Shown here piece after piece: positions 52,530 to 62,297 of a DNA stretch of 64,000 bases. The DNA lies in contig CAYQBG010000015.1 in NCBI GenBank assembly GCA_964415675.1, positions 1-64,000 of the forward strand. The letters are read 5' to 3'. The translations under genes and the position numbers were made by a program. Position 1 is the stretch's first letter; each line of letters begins with the position of its first letter. The notes beneath the pieces were generated by a model. It was given only the letters and a program-made list of their open reading frames with translations. It did not search any database and was not told the origin of the DNA. This stretch comes from UBA5336 sp964415675. GTDB taxonomy: Bacteria > Pseudomonadota > Alphaproteobacteria > Caulobacterales > Hyphomonadaceae.

Positions 52530-54347
52530 ATGTCGATGGGCCGCCTGCAATCAAAGAGCGCTGTGTCAAAACAGGTCGAAGAACACCTTGCCCGCGGCGA
52601 CCTGTCCGCGGCAATCCGGTCTTTGCAGGACGCCCTGGATAGAGCGCCGCGAAATTTCCAGGGTTGGATGCAACTGGGCCGCCTCCTCCATGAGGACGGC
52701 CAGTATGCGGCGAGCGTGAAGGCCGTGCAAACCTGCGAACAGCTTGATCCACTGGTTGCTGAATTCCAGTCGATCCAGAATCACATCCAACGCGGTGACC
52801 TTCAGAAAGCGGGGCTCACCGCGCAAAGCATGCTTCAGGCTTGTCCGGGTCATCCAAGGGCAATCTTCACGCTGGCGCATATCGAGCAATTGCATGGGCG
52901 CCACGAAAGGCGGGCTGCAATTCTTCAAGAGGGGCTGGAGCATGCGCCTGCCAATCTTGGGCTGATCAAGACCCTGGTCGGCGCACTTGAAAGCTCGGGG
53001 GCCTACAGAGAAGCTGTCGAAACGGCCCGCCGCCTGGTTGACCTGCAGGAGACGTTCGAGACCGTCTGGGGACTGGTGACCTTACTCCTGAGATATGGTC
53101 AGAACCCGTCGGCACTCCAAATGTGCGATCGCGCCGAGGCGTTAAGCCAGGGCAACCGGGAAAAGCTGAGCGATGTGGCGCTTGTACGCGGGCAGGTCCT
53201 GCGCATCCTCGGTAATCATGATCGCAGCATTGCCTCGCTTCAGGAAAGTCTTGCTCAAAATCCATACAATGGGGCCAGCTGGTGGGCCCTTGCCGATACA
53301 AAGACCTATCGGTTCAGCGATGCGGACGGCGCCGCCATTCAACGTCTTGCCGTGAATCCGCATCTGGAACGACAACAACGCGGTATGGCCGCCTTCGCAC
53401 TGGCTAGGCAAATCGAAAGCCGGGGTGATATTGATCGCGCCATGCAGGCCTACCACCGCGCCAACGCGCTTTACGCGCCCGAGGGCTTCAGGATCGATAA
53501 GGTTATCAAAGCCGGCGAACGTCTCATCAATGCCTTTGGAAAAGATACTCTCAGGAGGCAGGCAACGCCTCTCCAGGGCGGGCCCATCCCGATCTTCGTG
53601 ATTGGTCTGCCGCGTTCGGGATCGACACTGATCGAGCAGATACTCGCGAGCCATTCAAAGATTGAAGGGACTATGGAATTGCCAGTGTTGCCGAGCATAA
53701 AGCGGCGCGCACACTTGTTGTGCCGGGAAAGGTTTGGCAGTGATTATCCCGGCGCGCTGGGCAATCTTTCTGAGGCCGAACTTTCGGCATTGGGTGAGGC
53801 ATACTTGGCGGAGTCTGCATTTTTCCGGGACGACGGTACGCTGTTTTTTGTCGACAAACTCCCCTTCAACTTCGAACATGTGGGTTTGATCCACAAGATT
53901 TTGCCGCAGGCTGTCATCATCAATGCGCGCCGTAACCCGCTAGATTGCGGCCTGAGCATTTATAAACAGTGTTTCAGTCAGGGTTCTGCATTCAGCTACG
54001 ATCTCAGTAATATAGGCGCTTATTACAAACTCTATCTTTCAATCGTTGATCACTGGCACGCTTTGATCCCGGGCAAGGTTCTGGACATTCAGTATGAGTG
54101 CCTTGTGCGGTCGCCGGAAGACCAGGTCCGGCGTCTGCTCAATCATGTTGGCGTTGAGTTCGAAGCGGGGTGCCTCGAGTTCTGGAAGACGGCACGCGCC
54201 GTGCGCACGGCGAGCAGCGAGCAGGTGCGCCAACCCATCTATAGCGATGCCATCGGTGCATGGTGCGGCTTTGACCGCCATCTGGGGCCACTGCGCGAAG
54301 GGCTCGGAAAGGACACAATTGCCCGATTTGCGGCCTTTCTCGAATAG
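52530..54347 (+). CDS. TPR-domain sulfotransferase
   Basis: A 605-residue protein. Residues about 10-260 hold several TPR repeats (ALDRAPRNFQGWMQLGRLL is one). From about 350 a sulfotransferase domain follows: the PAPS phosphate-binding loop is FVIGLPRSGSTLIEQILASH, and PFNFEHVGLIHKILP and INARRNPLDCGLSIYKQ are the next family motifs. PAPS-dependent transfer to a small molecule or protein is expected. In related marine bacteria such fusions sit next to TonB receptors; whether the sulfotransferase modifies the ligand or the receptor is unknown. The start is ATG 52530 (or 52536), with no good ribosome-binding site because of the preceding hairpin. Confidence 0.88.
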   Translation: MSMGRLQSKSAVSKQVEEHLARGDLSAAIRSLQDALDRAPRNFQGWMQLGRLLHEDGQYAASVKAVQTCEQLDPLVAEFQSIQNHIQRGDLQKAGLTAQSMLQACPGHPRAIFTLAHIEQLHGRHERRAAILQEGLEHAPANLGLIKTLVGALESSGAYREAVETARRLVDLQETFETVWGLVTLLLRYGQNPSALQMCDRAEALSQGNREKLSDVALVRGQVLRILGNHDRSIASLQESLAQNPYNGASWWALADTKTYRFSDADGAAIQRLAVNPHLERQQRGMAAFALARQIESRGDIDRAMQAYHRANALYAPEGFRIDKVIKAGERLINAFGKDTLRRQATPLQGGPIPIFVIGLPRSGSTLIEQILASHSKIEGTMELPVLPSIKRRAHLLCRERFGSDYPGALGNLSEAELSALGEAYLAESAFFRDDGTLFFVDKLPFNFEHVGLIHKILPQAVIINARRNPLDCGLSIYKQCFSQGSAFSYDLSNIGAYYKLYLSIVDHWHALIPGKVLDIQYECLVRSPEDQVRRLLNHVGVEFEAGCLEFWKTARAVRTASSEQVRQPIYSDAIGAWCGFDRHLGPLREGLGKDTIARFAAFLE

Positions 54348-54366
54348 GGCGGCGCGGACCGAGAAC

Positions 54367-56373
54367 CTACTCGCTGAGTTGTTTTTCAAGGAATTCGGCC
54401 TGAGCACGATAATAGAACAGCCGGTTTGTAAGCTTACGCCAGCCATGGCCCTCATCCTCTATGCGGATATAGGGCGCTTCGATGCCGTTCTGCCTCAATG
54501 TCTTCACCATGACTTCGGTTTCATAAATATCGATCCGTGGGTCCTGAACGCCATGCGAATAAAGCACGGGGACTTGTATCTGATCTGCAAGGCGGATGGG
54601 CGAATTCTCGGTGTAGAAATCGATCCAGCGCGGCTCCGTGATGTCGCCATACTCGATGCGGTCGGATGCCTTGAGGCCGGGTGAAGCAATCTGTAGCGCC
54701 GTCACCCAATCAGCCACGCCATATCGGCTGACGCCGGCAGAAAATGTCTCCGGGTAAAGTGCCAGAACGGCATTCACCATATAACCACCATAGGAGCCGC
54801 CCGACACAGCCGCGCGATCCATGTCGACAAGGCGCTCAGCACGCAGATATTCGGCCATGTCGATCAGGTCACGCACGCTGTCGCGCCGTTTCTCCTGATC
54901 GTCCAGAGTCGTATAGATACGGCCGAACCCTGTCGATCCGCGCACGTTTGGCTCGAAAACCGCTATTCCGCGATCAACATGGTATTGAACCACAGCATCG
55001 AAGCTGGCCATGGATTGGGCTGTTGGGCCGCCATGAACTTCGAACAGGACTGGCGGCGGGCCATCGGTCTTGCGCGAAGCCGGGTCTGGAAGATAAAGCA
55101 ACCCTTGGAGCTCTACCCCGTCCCTCGCCTCGATGCGTATGCTTTGTGGGCGAACAAACCGCTGCGGGTCGAGGCCCGCGAGAGTGGCCTCAAAGCTCTG
55201 TGATAGGGTGGAGCGCGAAAGGTCCCACGTAACGATATCCCCCGGTGTGCGCCAGCCATTGATATTGATTGCAATTCTGTCGGACCTTGGACTGCAACTC
55301 AGACCGTAGAGTCCTTCAGGAAGGCGCGGCGGCGTCAGGGCCTTGCCTGATGACAAGTCGCGAACATGCAATTTGTGGAAGCCGTCCACATTTTCGGTAA
55401 ATGCAAGATACCGCCCGTTGCGACCGCACAGTTCGATGCCAGCGGCGTCGCGTTTCGTCTCGAATAGAAGGCTGATCTCCCCCGATTCCAAATCATATTG
55501 ATTGATGGTCGAGAAAATGCGCCCGTGATTGCTGGCGAAATAAAAGCCGGAACTGTCGGGCTTCCAGGCAAACCCTCCACCGGCATGATTGGCGCGTGTC
55601 TCGGGCGCGGATATGGTTGCCATATCGCCGGTGCGAATATCCATCAGGTAAAGATTGTCAGCATCCTCTCCGACTGTTTCCATGACGATAACTTTCGATC
55701 CGTCAGGCGAAACGTCCCGTGCGAAAAACCCGAAGGTCCCTTCGAACAACAGTTCTGTCTCAGCATTATCGAGGTCGGCGTGGTAAATGTCGAAATCGAG
55801 ACCATTGCGCTCTGTGGAAGCGAAAACTGCCGCTGTCCCAGACGGAAAAATGTCACCGAATGATCGGAAACCACCATCCACTGCCGGAAGCAGCAGACGC
55901 TCTGCACTGCCATCCGCAGCCACGAAATAATAGGCTTCCTGTTCATTGCCATCATTGTCCGCGCCGTAAATGAGACCTGATCCATCGGGCATCCAACGGA
56001 AAAAGGTAATTCCATTGCCGAAGGTGAGTTGCCGGGGCGCTGTCCCAGATGCTGCGACGATCCATAATTGGGGAAGACCGGTCACGCTGTATCGGAAAGC
56101 GATGTGCGCACCGTCTGGCGAAAGCCGGGCGCCAGATGCGCCGCGGGCCTTGAGATAACGGGCGATATTCGCCGGGTCTTCGCCGGCAAGCCCGACTTCC
56201 AGAGGACCGGCCTCGGGAGACATCGCCTCGAGATCATAGTCTGGCCCTGTGGACTGGACCTGCGTCATGATTTCGCCATTCCGATGGCCCGTTTCCACGG
56301 GCATGGCATTCTTGTAACTGGCACATCCACCCATGAGGGCGAATGTCGCGATGACGATTGAAACCATTCGCAT
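54367..56373 (-). CDS. S9-family prolyl-oligopeptidase-type peptidase, lipoprotein
   Basis: A 668-residue serine peptidase. The signal peptide ends FALMGGCAS, so it is lipidated. A beta-propeller (residues about 60-380, repeated SPDG and PDGS turns) caps the alpha/beta hydrolase domain with Ser in AVSGGSYGGYM, and His in EDEGHGW near the C-terminus. This matches acylaminoacyl- and dipeptidyl-peptidase types that cut short peptides. ATG 56373 was chosen over the longer frame because it starts the lipoprotein signal. It follows the M14 carboxypeptidase by 32 bases on the same strand, so both are one operon acting on peptides outside the cytoplasm. Confidence 0.93.
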   Translation of the reverse strand: MRMVSIVIATFALMGGCASYKNAMPVETGHRNGEIMTQVQSTGPDYDLEAMSPEAGPLEVGLAGEDPANIARYLKARGASGARLSPDGAHIAFRYSVTGLPQLWIVAASGTAPRQLTFGNGITFFRWMPDGSGLIYGADNDGNEQEAYYFVAADGSAERLLLPAVDGGFRSFGDIFPSGTAAVFASTERNGLDFDIYHADLDNAETELLFEGTFGFFARDVSPDGSKVIVMETVGEDADNLYLMDIRTGDMATISAPETRANHAGGGFAWKPDSSGFYFASNHGRIFSTINQYDLESGEISLLFETKRDAAGIELCGRNGRYLAFTENVDGFHKLHVRDLSSGKALTPPRLPEGLYGLSCSPRSDRIAININGWRTPGDIVTWDLSRSTLSQSFEATLAGLDPQRFVRPQSIRIEARDGVELQGLLYLPDPASRKTDGPPPVLFEVHGGPTAQSMASFDAVVQYHVDRGIAVFEPNVRGSTGFGRIYTTLDDQEKRRDSVRDLIDMAEYLRAERLVDMDRAAVSGGSYGGYMVNAVLALYPETFSAGVSRYGVADWVTALQIASPGLKASDRIEYGDITEPRWIDFYTENSPIRLADQIQVPVLYSHGVQDPRIDIYETEVMVKTLRQNGIEAPYIRIEDEGHGWRKLTNRLFYYRAQAEFLEKQLSE

Positions 56374-56405
56374 CGGTTCATGTCTCCAGATTCGATAATG
56401 AAAGG

Positions 56406-59126
56406 TCACTGCTTGGTTCGTGCTGGCCCGAGCACGACGGCATTCGCCAGGAGCAGGTTCAGACCATTCAGATAAGCTCGGGTCGTCGGGCTCTGCGTAA
56501 AACCGATCGCAACGCCGTCACCTTTGCGCTGCGCCATCACGAACGGCTTGAAGGCCAGTTGAGCCCGGTTCTCCTCCCAGAGATATCCGCTTGCGAGAAG
56601 GTCTTCGGCGCCGGCAAATCGGAAGACATTTTCTCCATCGCCCTCATTCAATGGACGATAGATCTCGCGGCCTGTCACCAATGCCGTCGCGCTTTCATAG
56701 CCGGCTGCAAGCCAATGGTCCGTGTTTGCCTCAACGCGAACGAGAACTCCTGGAATGTCTTCCGGCTGTGCACGTTGGTCATGAATTTGAGCTTGATAGT
56801 CCTCTTCATTCTCGAAGATCATCCCTGGCAGACGTGGGCTATCGTCGTCTGGCTTTTCAGGTATTTCCTTATCGCTCGCCGCATATTCGAGCTTTGTGGA
56901 AAACAGGCCGGACTCGTCTTCGGACAACTCCCCTAGGCTACCATCCAGGGCGACGAGTACGCCGCCATCCTGCACAAAATCGACCAGGACACCGGCGTTT
57001 CCGATTTCGCCAATCAAGCCTCCATAACTGTCGGGCAGTACGAGGACATCGTACAGCGACAGATCGGCCCGCGACAGAGAGGACGCATGTATCGGCGCAA
57101 CGGGAAGGCCAAGCTGTCGCTCCAGGACGAAGCGTGTATTGCCTGCGGAAGTCGGGCGGGTGCCGCGTCCCCAGGCCATTGCGATACGGGGCATTCTCAA
57201 AGTGGCAAAGGCCGAGCTTCCGAAGTTCGGCCCGTCATCCACCCAGCTGGTTTCCATGGGCACAACCTCCGCCCCGATTTCGACGGCAAGAGACCTCAAC
57301 TGGTCAGCAAGGTCGTCGGGATTTCCCGCCCGGGGAAAGAGCACACTTCCGGCCGGAAACTCTCTGTCGTTCTGGGTAAACGGGGTATCGGTGGATCTTC
57401 CAACCAGCCCGGCTTTGAGAGCGGCAATGACGAGTCGCGCCTGTCCCCCGTCAGTCCAGGGGACGACCTGCCCGAAAGCTCCGCCAGCCTCCACGATCGA
57501 AGGGATAGCATCGTCCCCCGATATTGCCGTTGCGGTGCTGAGGTCGACTCGCGCGCAGTGCTCAGTCGCCACGCCATCCATAAGGGGCAGTGACCACGCG
57601 GTGACGTCATAGAGTTCATGATTGAGGCCCCGTTCACGGCGGCTTTCCTGTTCGGCGACGAAGTCTTCCGCCAACGGCGTGTCTTCATTGAGAAGTGTAC
57701 GGATCAGACGGCCCTGGGGTTGAGCCATATCGACGACAATCGCCCCGTCTTGATATGTCTGTCCGCAATGGCGCGCACCGGGAGGTGTTCTCGAAACAAT
57801 TATGCCCTGTTTTGCGAGCCTACGGGCCATGGCTTCGCTCTCATAGCGGCGCACTGAAAGATCAAGCACGACATACCGGTTATTGCTCCTTTCGCCCTCT
57901 TCAACGACCAGGCCGCGATAGGCGGCAAAACCGGCGAGATATTCGTCTTTGTTGCGGGCAACGACTTCCAGCGTGGCCAGGGAGGTGAGCACATTGTTGC
58001 GCACGCCTTCCGAATAGGTGAGCTCGGTGCCGTCGCGGCGTTCAAATATAAGCCCCCTGGGCGAGCCTTGTTCGAATGTCATCGCAATAGACCCGTTCAG
58101 GGTCGGCCACATATCACCATAGCCGGGATAGAAGGCGTCGAAGACTTCACGCGTAAAATAAGACACACCATAGCGATCAAAATAGCGGGCCATGTTCTGA
58201 CCCAACTCGACCAGTTTTTCGCGCTGCTCATCAACAATATTCGGATTGTACGGACGCGCCGTTGGCGGGAAATAATATGTGCTGTCGCCGCCCATCTCAT
58301 GACTGTCCACGAAAACGACGGGGTGCCATTCAAGCACAGCCGAGATTTTCCCCTCTGTTTCCGGCTGCGTGAGAGCGAACCAGTCGCGGTTCAGGTCGAA
58401 CAGGTAATGGTTGAACCGACCGCCTGGCCAGGGCTGGTCATGCTCTGCCGTATGTCGATCGGACTGTGGCTCGAGGCCCAGCGCAGACGTGAAGCTGTGA
58501 ACGAACCGCGCACGTCCGTCGGGGTTCTGGCTGGGATCGATAATGATGATCGTGTTTTCGAGTATCCTGTCGACCAATTCATCGTCTTCAGCCGCGAGAA
58601 GATGATAGGCCATGAACAGCGCGCTGTCGGGCGGCGTGACCTCATCGCCATGAACCCCATATGACAGCCACACGACAGCGGGTGTATTCTCGAGCGAAGA
58701 TGCGTCAGGGGCATCACCTGAGGCCAGTTCGGCGAGGGCGCTCTGGATGTCGTCAAGCCTGGCCATGTTCTCAGGCGAGGAAATGATTCCGTATATCAAC
58801 TCCCGGCCCTGCCAGGTTTCACCATAGTTTCGGATTTCCATGCGAGCCGAAGAGGCCTCGGCGAGAGCTGTCATATAGTCCGAGATGTCGCGGACCGAAG
58901 AAATTGCCTCAGCATGATCATGACCAACCACGTCATCGAGGGTCGGTATGGCAGGATCATAGCTTGCTGGCGGATAGGCCTGCGCCCTGGCCGAAAACGT
59001 ACATAGTGCAAGAGCCGCGCCGCAGAGAACGAGTTTGAAAATTTGCAATCGGGATCTCCATGTTTCAGCTAGTGTTCTCTGAGCCTGCGCAGGAGGCACG
59101 ACAGGAATCGTGTTCCGCATCTTCAA
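56406..59126 (-). CDS. M14-family zinc carboxypeptidase
   Basis: A 906-residue exported metallopeptidase. A signal segment near residues 28-48 ends FSARAQA. Zinc ligands are His159 and Glu162 in YGVHGDEV and His276 in VDSHEMGG; RFNHYLFDLNRDWF carries the conserved NRD and AMTFEQGS the catalytic Glu. The large C-terminal extension (about 430-906) has no known motif apart from a class I glutamine-amidotransferase-like region (VLVLPDSYGGLIGEIGN). Most M14 enzymes are half this length. It likely trims C-terminal residues of peptides in the periplasm. First gene of the M14-S9 pair. Confidence 0.9.
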   Translation of the reverse strand: MKMRNTIPVVPPAQAQRTLAETWRSRLQIFKLVLCGAALALCTFSARAQAYPPASYDPAIPTLDDVVGHDHAEAISSVRDISDYMTALAEASSARMEIRNYGETWQGRELIYGIISSPENMARLDDIQSALAELASGDAPDASSLENTPAVVWLSYGVHGDEVTPPDSALFMAYHLLAAEDDELVDRILENTIIIIDPSQNPDGRARFVHSFTSALGLEPQSDRHTAEHDQPWPGGRFNHYLFDLNRDWFALTQPETEGKISAVLEWHPVVFVDSHEMGGDSTYYFPPTARPYNPNIVDEQREKLVELGQNMARYFDRYGVSYFTREVFDAFYPGYGDMWPTLNGSIAMTFEQGSPRGLIFERRDGTELTYSEGVRNNVLTSLATLEVVARNKDEYLAGFAAYRGLVVEEGERSNNRYVVLDLSVRRYESEAMARRLAKQGIIVSRTPPGARHCGQTYQDGAIVVDMAQPQGRLIRTLLNEDTPLAEDFVAEQESRRERGLNHELYDVTAWSLPLMDGVATEHCARVDLSTATAISGDDAIPSIVEAGGAFGQVVPWTDGGQARLVIAALKAGLVGRSTDTPFTQNDREFPAGSVLFPRAGNPDDLADQLRSLAVEIGAEVVPMETSWVDDGPNFGSSAFATLRMPRIAMAWGRGTRPTSAGNTRFVLERQLGLPVAPIHASSLSRADLSLYDVLVLPDSYGGLIGEIGNAGVLVDFVQDGGVLVALDGSLGELSEDESGLFSTKLEYAASDKEIPEKPDDDSPRLPGMIFENEEDYQAQIHDQRAQPEDIPGVLVRVEANTDHWLAAGYESATALVTGREIYRPLNEGDGENVFRFAGAEDLLASGYLWEENRAQLAFKPFVMAQRKGDGVAIGFTQSPTTRAYLNGLNLLLANAVVLGPARTKQ

Positions 59127-59709
59127 AGACTTATGGTCAGCTCAGTTTTTGAGCGCACATCGCCCCGAATGCCTGAGTTTTGGTTTTACATCGAATGAAA
59201 GCGGCTCCCCAGTTCGAACAGGTAAATGTGTTGGGAAGTTTACAACAATCATTGTCCGAACTGAAATCCCCAGGGGTTTGCCGCAGGCTGCTTTTCTTGA
59301 GAGACAGCAGCCATAAAAGAGCAGGGATCGCAGTGGCGTTATTCGCCGGAAGTGCGCAAGCGCGCGAGATGTCGGCAAGCGGGCCGGACCGAGCGGCGGA
59401 AAACGTGACCGGATCCAGTCGCAGAACGCACTCGCAGCGACGATTATCGCCCTGTTCAGGACCGGGATCATTCAAAGGTGGGGGCGTGGAAGTCATGCGG
59501 TGGCGTCGGCTCCGCCTTGCTCGAATGAGTCGACTGTTGCGAGCAACACGGCATTCGTCGAGGCGATCAGCCTCATCCAGACCGCATAGGCTATAGAGCA
59601 ACTTCCATGCAGCCGAATTGCAATTCATTATGGCTGCATGGCACCGTTCATATCAGCTCCGATGTGCCCGAAGGCCAGCACAAAGACTGGTTTGACCAAC
59701 CCTGAGGCG
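59127..59709. other. Long intergenic region with a nested palindrome
   Basis: About 580 bases without a supported gene. Open frames on both strands have no recognised domain. It should contain the M14 operon promoter and the 3' end of the galU transcript. At 59605-59641, CCATGCAGCC pairs with GGCTGCATGG over ten bases, and the loop contains a second perfect palindrome, GAATTGCAATTC. No T-run follows on the minus strand, so it is more likely an operator or insertion scar than a terminator. Confidence 0.45.
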
Positions 59710-60579
59710 TTAAGCTCTGGACATGGCCGATATAAGGGCGCGGGCGTTCTCACCTATCTCTGGATGGTCGCGGGCATAGGCCAGGACCGCTTCAAGATAG
59801 CCGAGCTTTGAACCGCAATCATAATCCTGACCTTCATATTCGAAGGCATGAAAAGCCTGGGTCTGCATCAGTGAGGCCATGGAATCCGTCAGCTGGATTT
59901 CGCCACCCGCGCCGCGTTCCTGGGTTTCAAGCAGGTCGAAGATCTCCGGCTGCAGGATATAGCGCCCAGTGATCTTTAGGTTTGACGGAGCTTCGGAACG
60001 GAGCGGCTTCTCGACCATTCCTGACATTTCGATCAGCCGGCCTTTCCGCGATTTCGGAGCAATCACGCCATATTTTGACACCTCGTCTTCGGGTACAGCA
60101 TCGACCGCAATGATATTTCCACCTGCCTGATTGTAGGCTTCGACCATCTGTGCAGTGCAGCTCACATCTGCTTTCACAAGGACGTCCGGCAACAGGATCG
60201 CGAATGGCTCATTTCCGATTGCATCGCGTGCGCACCAGACGGCATGTCCGAGGCCGAGCGCACCTTGCTGTCGAATAAAACTGGTTGAGCCGGCGGGCAT
60301 GTGTATGCGCCGCAACTCGTCGAGAATGGCCGTCTTGCCTTTCTTTTCAAGCGCGTCCTCCAACTCGTAGGCGACGTCGAAATAGTCCTCGATCGCGCCT
60401 TTGCCCCGGCCTGTGATGAAAACGATATGCTCTATGCCGGCCTCGCGCGCTTCATCGACGACATATTGCAGCGCTGGGCGATCGACCACCGGAAGCAGTT
60501 CTTTCGGGACGGCCTTCGTGGCCGGCAGCACGCGAGTGCCGAATCCTGCGACCGGGATGACCGCTTTTCTGATCGTCAT
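59710..60579 (-). CDS. galU: UTP-glucose-1-phosphate uridylyltransferase
   Basis: A 289-residue nucleotidyltransferase making UDP-glucose from UTP and glucose-1-phosphate. The opening MTIRKAVIPVAGFGTRVLPATKAVPKELLP is the nucleotide-binding and catalytic signature of GalU; VEKP and GGEIQLTDSM follow. UDP-glucose feeds ugd at the other end of this cluster for UDP-glucuronate. ATG 60579 begins the conserved sequence; the frame extends to 60684 without matching residues. Confidence 0.95.
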   Translation of the reverse strand: MTIRKAVIPVAGFGTRVLPATKAVPKELLPVVDRPALQYVVDEAREAGIEHIVFITGRGKGAIEDYFDVAYELEDALEKKGKTAILDELRRIHMPAGSTSFIRQQGALGLGHAVWCARDAIGNEPFAILLPDVLVKADVSCTAQMVEAYNQAGGNIIAVDAVPEDEVSKYGVIAPKSRKGRLIEMSGMVEKPLRSEAPSNLKITGRYILQPEIFDLLETQERGAGGEIQLTDSMASLMQTQAFHAFEYEGQDYDCGSKLGYLEAVLAYARDHPEIGENARALISAMSRA

Positions 60580-60684
60580 GATGTCTGTCTCCTTGAAGAG
60601 GCAAATCGAGCACAGTTCGCAGCCGTAAACCAGAATGCTCCAGTACAGATAAGCCTGATGCAAGTGGCGGTCCAGATTCGCCAA

Positions 60685-62199
60685 TCACGAGAAGATGATC
60701 GTGTTCACCTCATTAACATGTGTGGCCGTGACATTTCTGCCGCACTGGCTGGCCTCCGCACGCAGGAATTCGATTCCCTGCGCATCGGTATTGGCGATAA
60801 ACCGGCGCCCCTCATCGGTGCGGCAAAATACAATGGCCTGTTGCGGGCCTTCGCGGCCATGCACAATCGTGTAGGTCTCCAGCCTCCCTCGAGTTGGGGC
60901 CTCGTCAATCTCAATTCGGGCATCGGGCGTAGCGGGTGGTTCGGCGGGCGTGAAGTTTTCGGGGCGAGCTGTTGAGTAAATGCCAGCTGCCTCCTTTGTC
61001 ATCCAGCCGCCATTGGCAAGAATGAGCCCGTATTCGCCAGGCGCTGTGCGCAACCGTTCAGCCATGGACGCAATTCCGTGGAGTGAATAATTGTTCCCGG
61101 GCCCGCCAAAATAGGGAAGTCCGCCCGTCAGGGTGAGCGAACGCTGATCATGTCTCCAGTCGATACCCAGCGCATCGCAGGCGGAAAATACGGCGCAGGG
61201 AAAGCAGGAATAGATGTCCAGCGCGGACATGTTGCCCTGCTCGCGACCGGCCTGGACAAGGGCACGCGTGACGGCGGCCTTCATGGCGAAGGAGCGGTCC
61301 ATGTCCGGGCGCAGCGAGATATGGTCGTCATTGGCTTCGCCGGCGCCGTGCAGATAAACGCGCTGGTCGTGGGCAATGCCAACCGCGTCGGCCTTATCAT
61401 CTGACATCATGACTACAGCTGCGCCGAGATTCACAGCATCCTGCGCAATGTGCCATTTCAGGAACGGGTCCACAATCTCGCGGTTTTCCGCGCTCGGCGT
61501 GGCCAGCCATTCGACGCTTCGCGCGACCGGAAACTGGGCATAGGGGTTGGCGGCGGCCACTTTCGTAAATGGCGCAAAAAGCTCTGACATGACCTGGCGG
61601 TGTTCGCTGCGCGTGCGGCCTTCGCGATGGGCAATGGCGGTTTCGAACATTCCATAGAAATAGGGAGGCGAGACCATGCCATGCTTGATCTCGTTACGCG
61701 TCAGCAGCATGGGGCCGAAGCCGCGATCCTCGAAAGCGAGATCGTTGTCGTCGCTCCAGTCGATCTCGATCCCTGCGCGCCGCGCTGTCTTGCTGGCGCC
61801 ATTGGCCTCCGATCCGACTATGAGGACGCATTCGGCCTCGCCCGCATGGATCAGGGCGGCCATTTCATTAACCAGCTTCTGCGGCGTCTGCCCGCCGGAT
61901 ATGGAGTAGATGGCCCTGCGAGGGCGCGCCCCGATTTCGCGTGCCAGCGTGCCTGGCAGGTTCGCATTCTGTCCGTTCGGATGGACCGGGTTTGGCCGGG
62001 AGTCCTCATTGGTGCGCACAAAGGCGAGCGTGTCGATCTCGCTCGCGAGTCCTGTTTTTCCGGCATCCTCCAGCGCGGCCTGCGCGGCCTTTGCCGCCAT
62101 TGAGAGGGGTGAGGGCGCATCCGCCGGCCCGGACGATCCGTCCCAATGGCTGACCGCCTGACCGACGCCTACCAGCACTGGCATCTTGTCTTGCGCCAT
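60685..62199 (-). CDS. Thiolase-like acetyl-CoA acetyltransferase family protein
   Basis: A 504-residue protein of the SCP-2/thiolase-like family. It has the thiolase fold pattern (LVGVGQAVSHWDG, VLIVGSEANGASKTARR, GGLPYFGGPGNNYSLHGIASM, then LANGGWMTKEAAGIYST). The Cys expected as nucleophile is not in a classical VCAS setting; instead IYSCFPCAVF occurs near residue 334. Many such proteins act in lipid or steroid side-chain breakdown, some only bind CoA esters. It sits between galU and a DegT gene without evident connection. Confidence 0.82.
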   Translation of the reverse strand: MAQDKMPVLVGVGQAVSHWDGSSGPADAPSPLSMAAKAAQAALEDAGKTGLASEIDTLAFVRTNEDSRPNPVHPNGQNANLPGTLAREIGARPRRAIYSISGGQTPQKLVNEMAALIHAGEAECVLIVGSEANGASKTARRAGIEIDWSDDNDLAFEDRGFGPMLLTRNEIKHGMVSPPYFYGMFETAIAHREGRTRSEHRQVMSELFAPFTKVAAANPYAQFPVARSVEWLATPSAENREIVDPFLKWHIAQDAVNLGAAVVMMSDDKADAVGIAHDQRVYLHGAGEANDDHISLRPDMDRSFAMKAAVTRALVQAGREQGNMSALDIYSCFPCAVFSACDALGIDWRHDQRSLTLTGGLPYFGGPGNNYSLHGIASMAERLRTAPGEYGLILANGGWMTKEAAGIYSTARPENFTPAEPPATPDARIEIDEAPTRGRLETYTIVHGREGPQQAIVFCRTDEGRRFIANTDAQGIEFLRAEASQCGRNVTATHVNEVNTIIFS

Positions 62200-62297
62200 G
62201 ATCCGCTCTCCTCGCTGTTCTGTCGTGTCGCGCAGGTTTAGACAAGTGCACCGCCGCTGGCGAGACGGGACGTTGGGTAAGGCGATTCCCGGCGCCG

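Noticed and set aside
59137..59628. 163-codon minus-strand frame in the galU-M14 gap
   Set aside because: Atypical composition, no domain, no ribosome-binding site, and a second frame is equally open.
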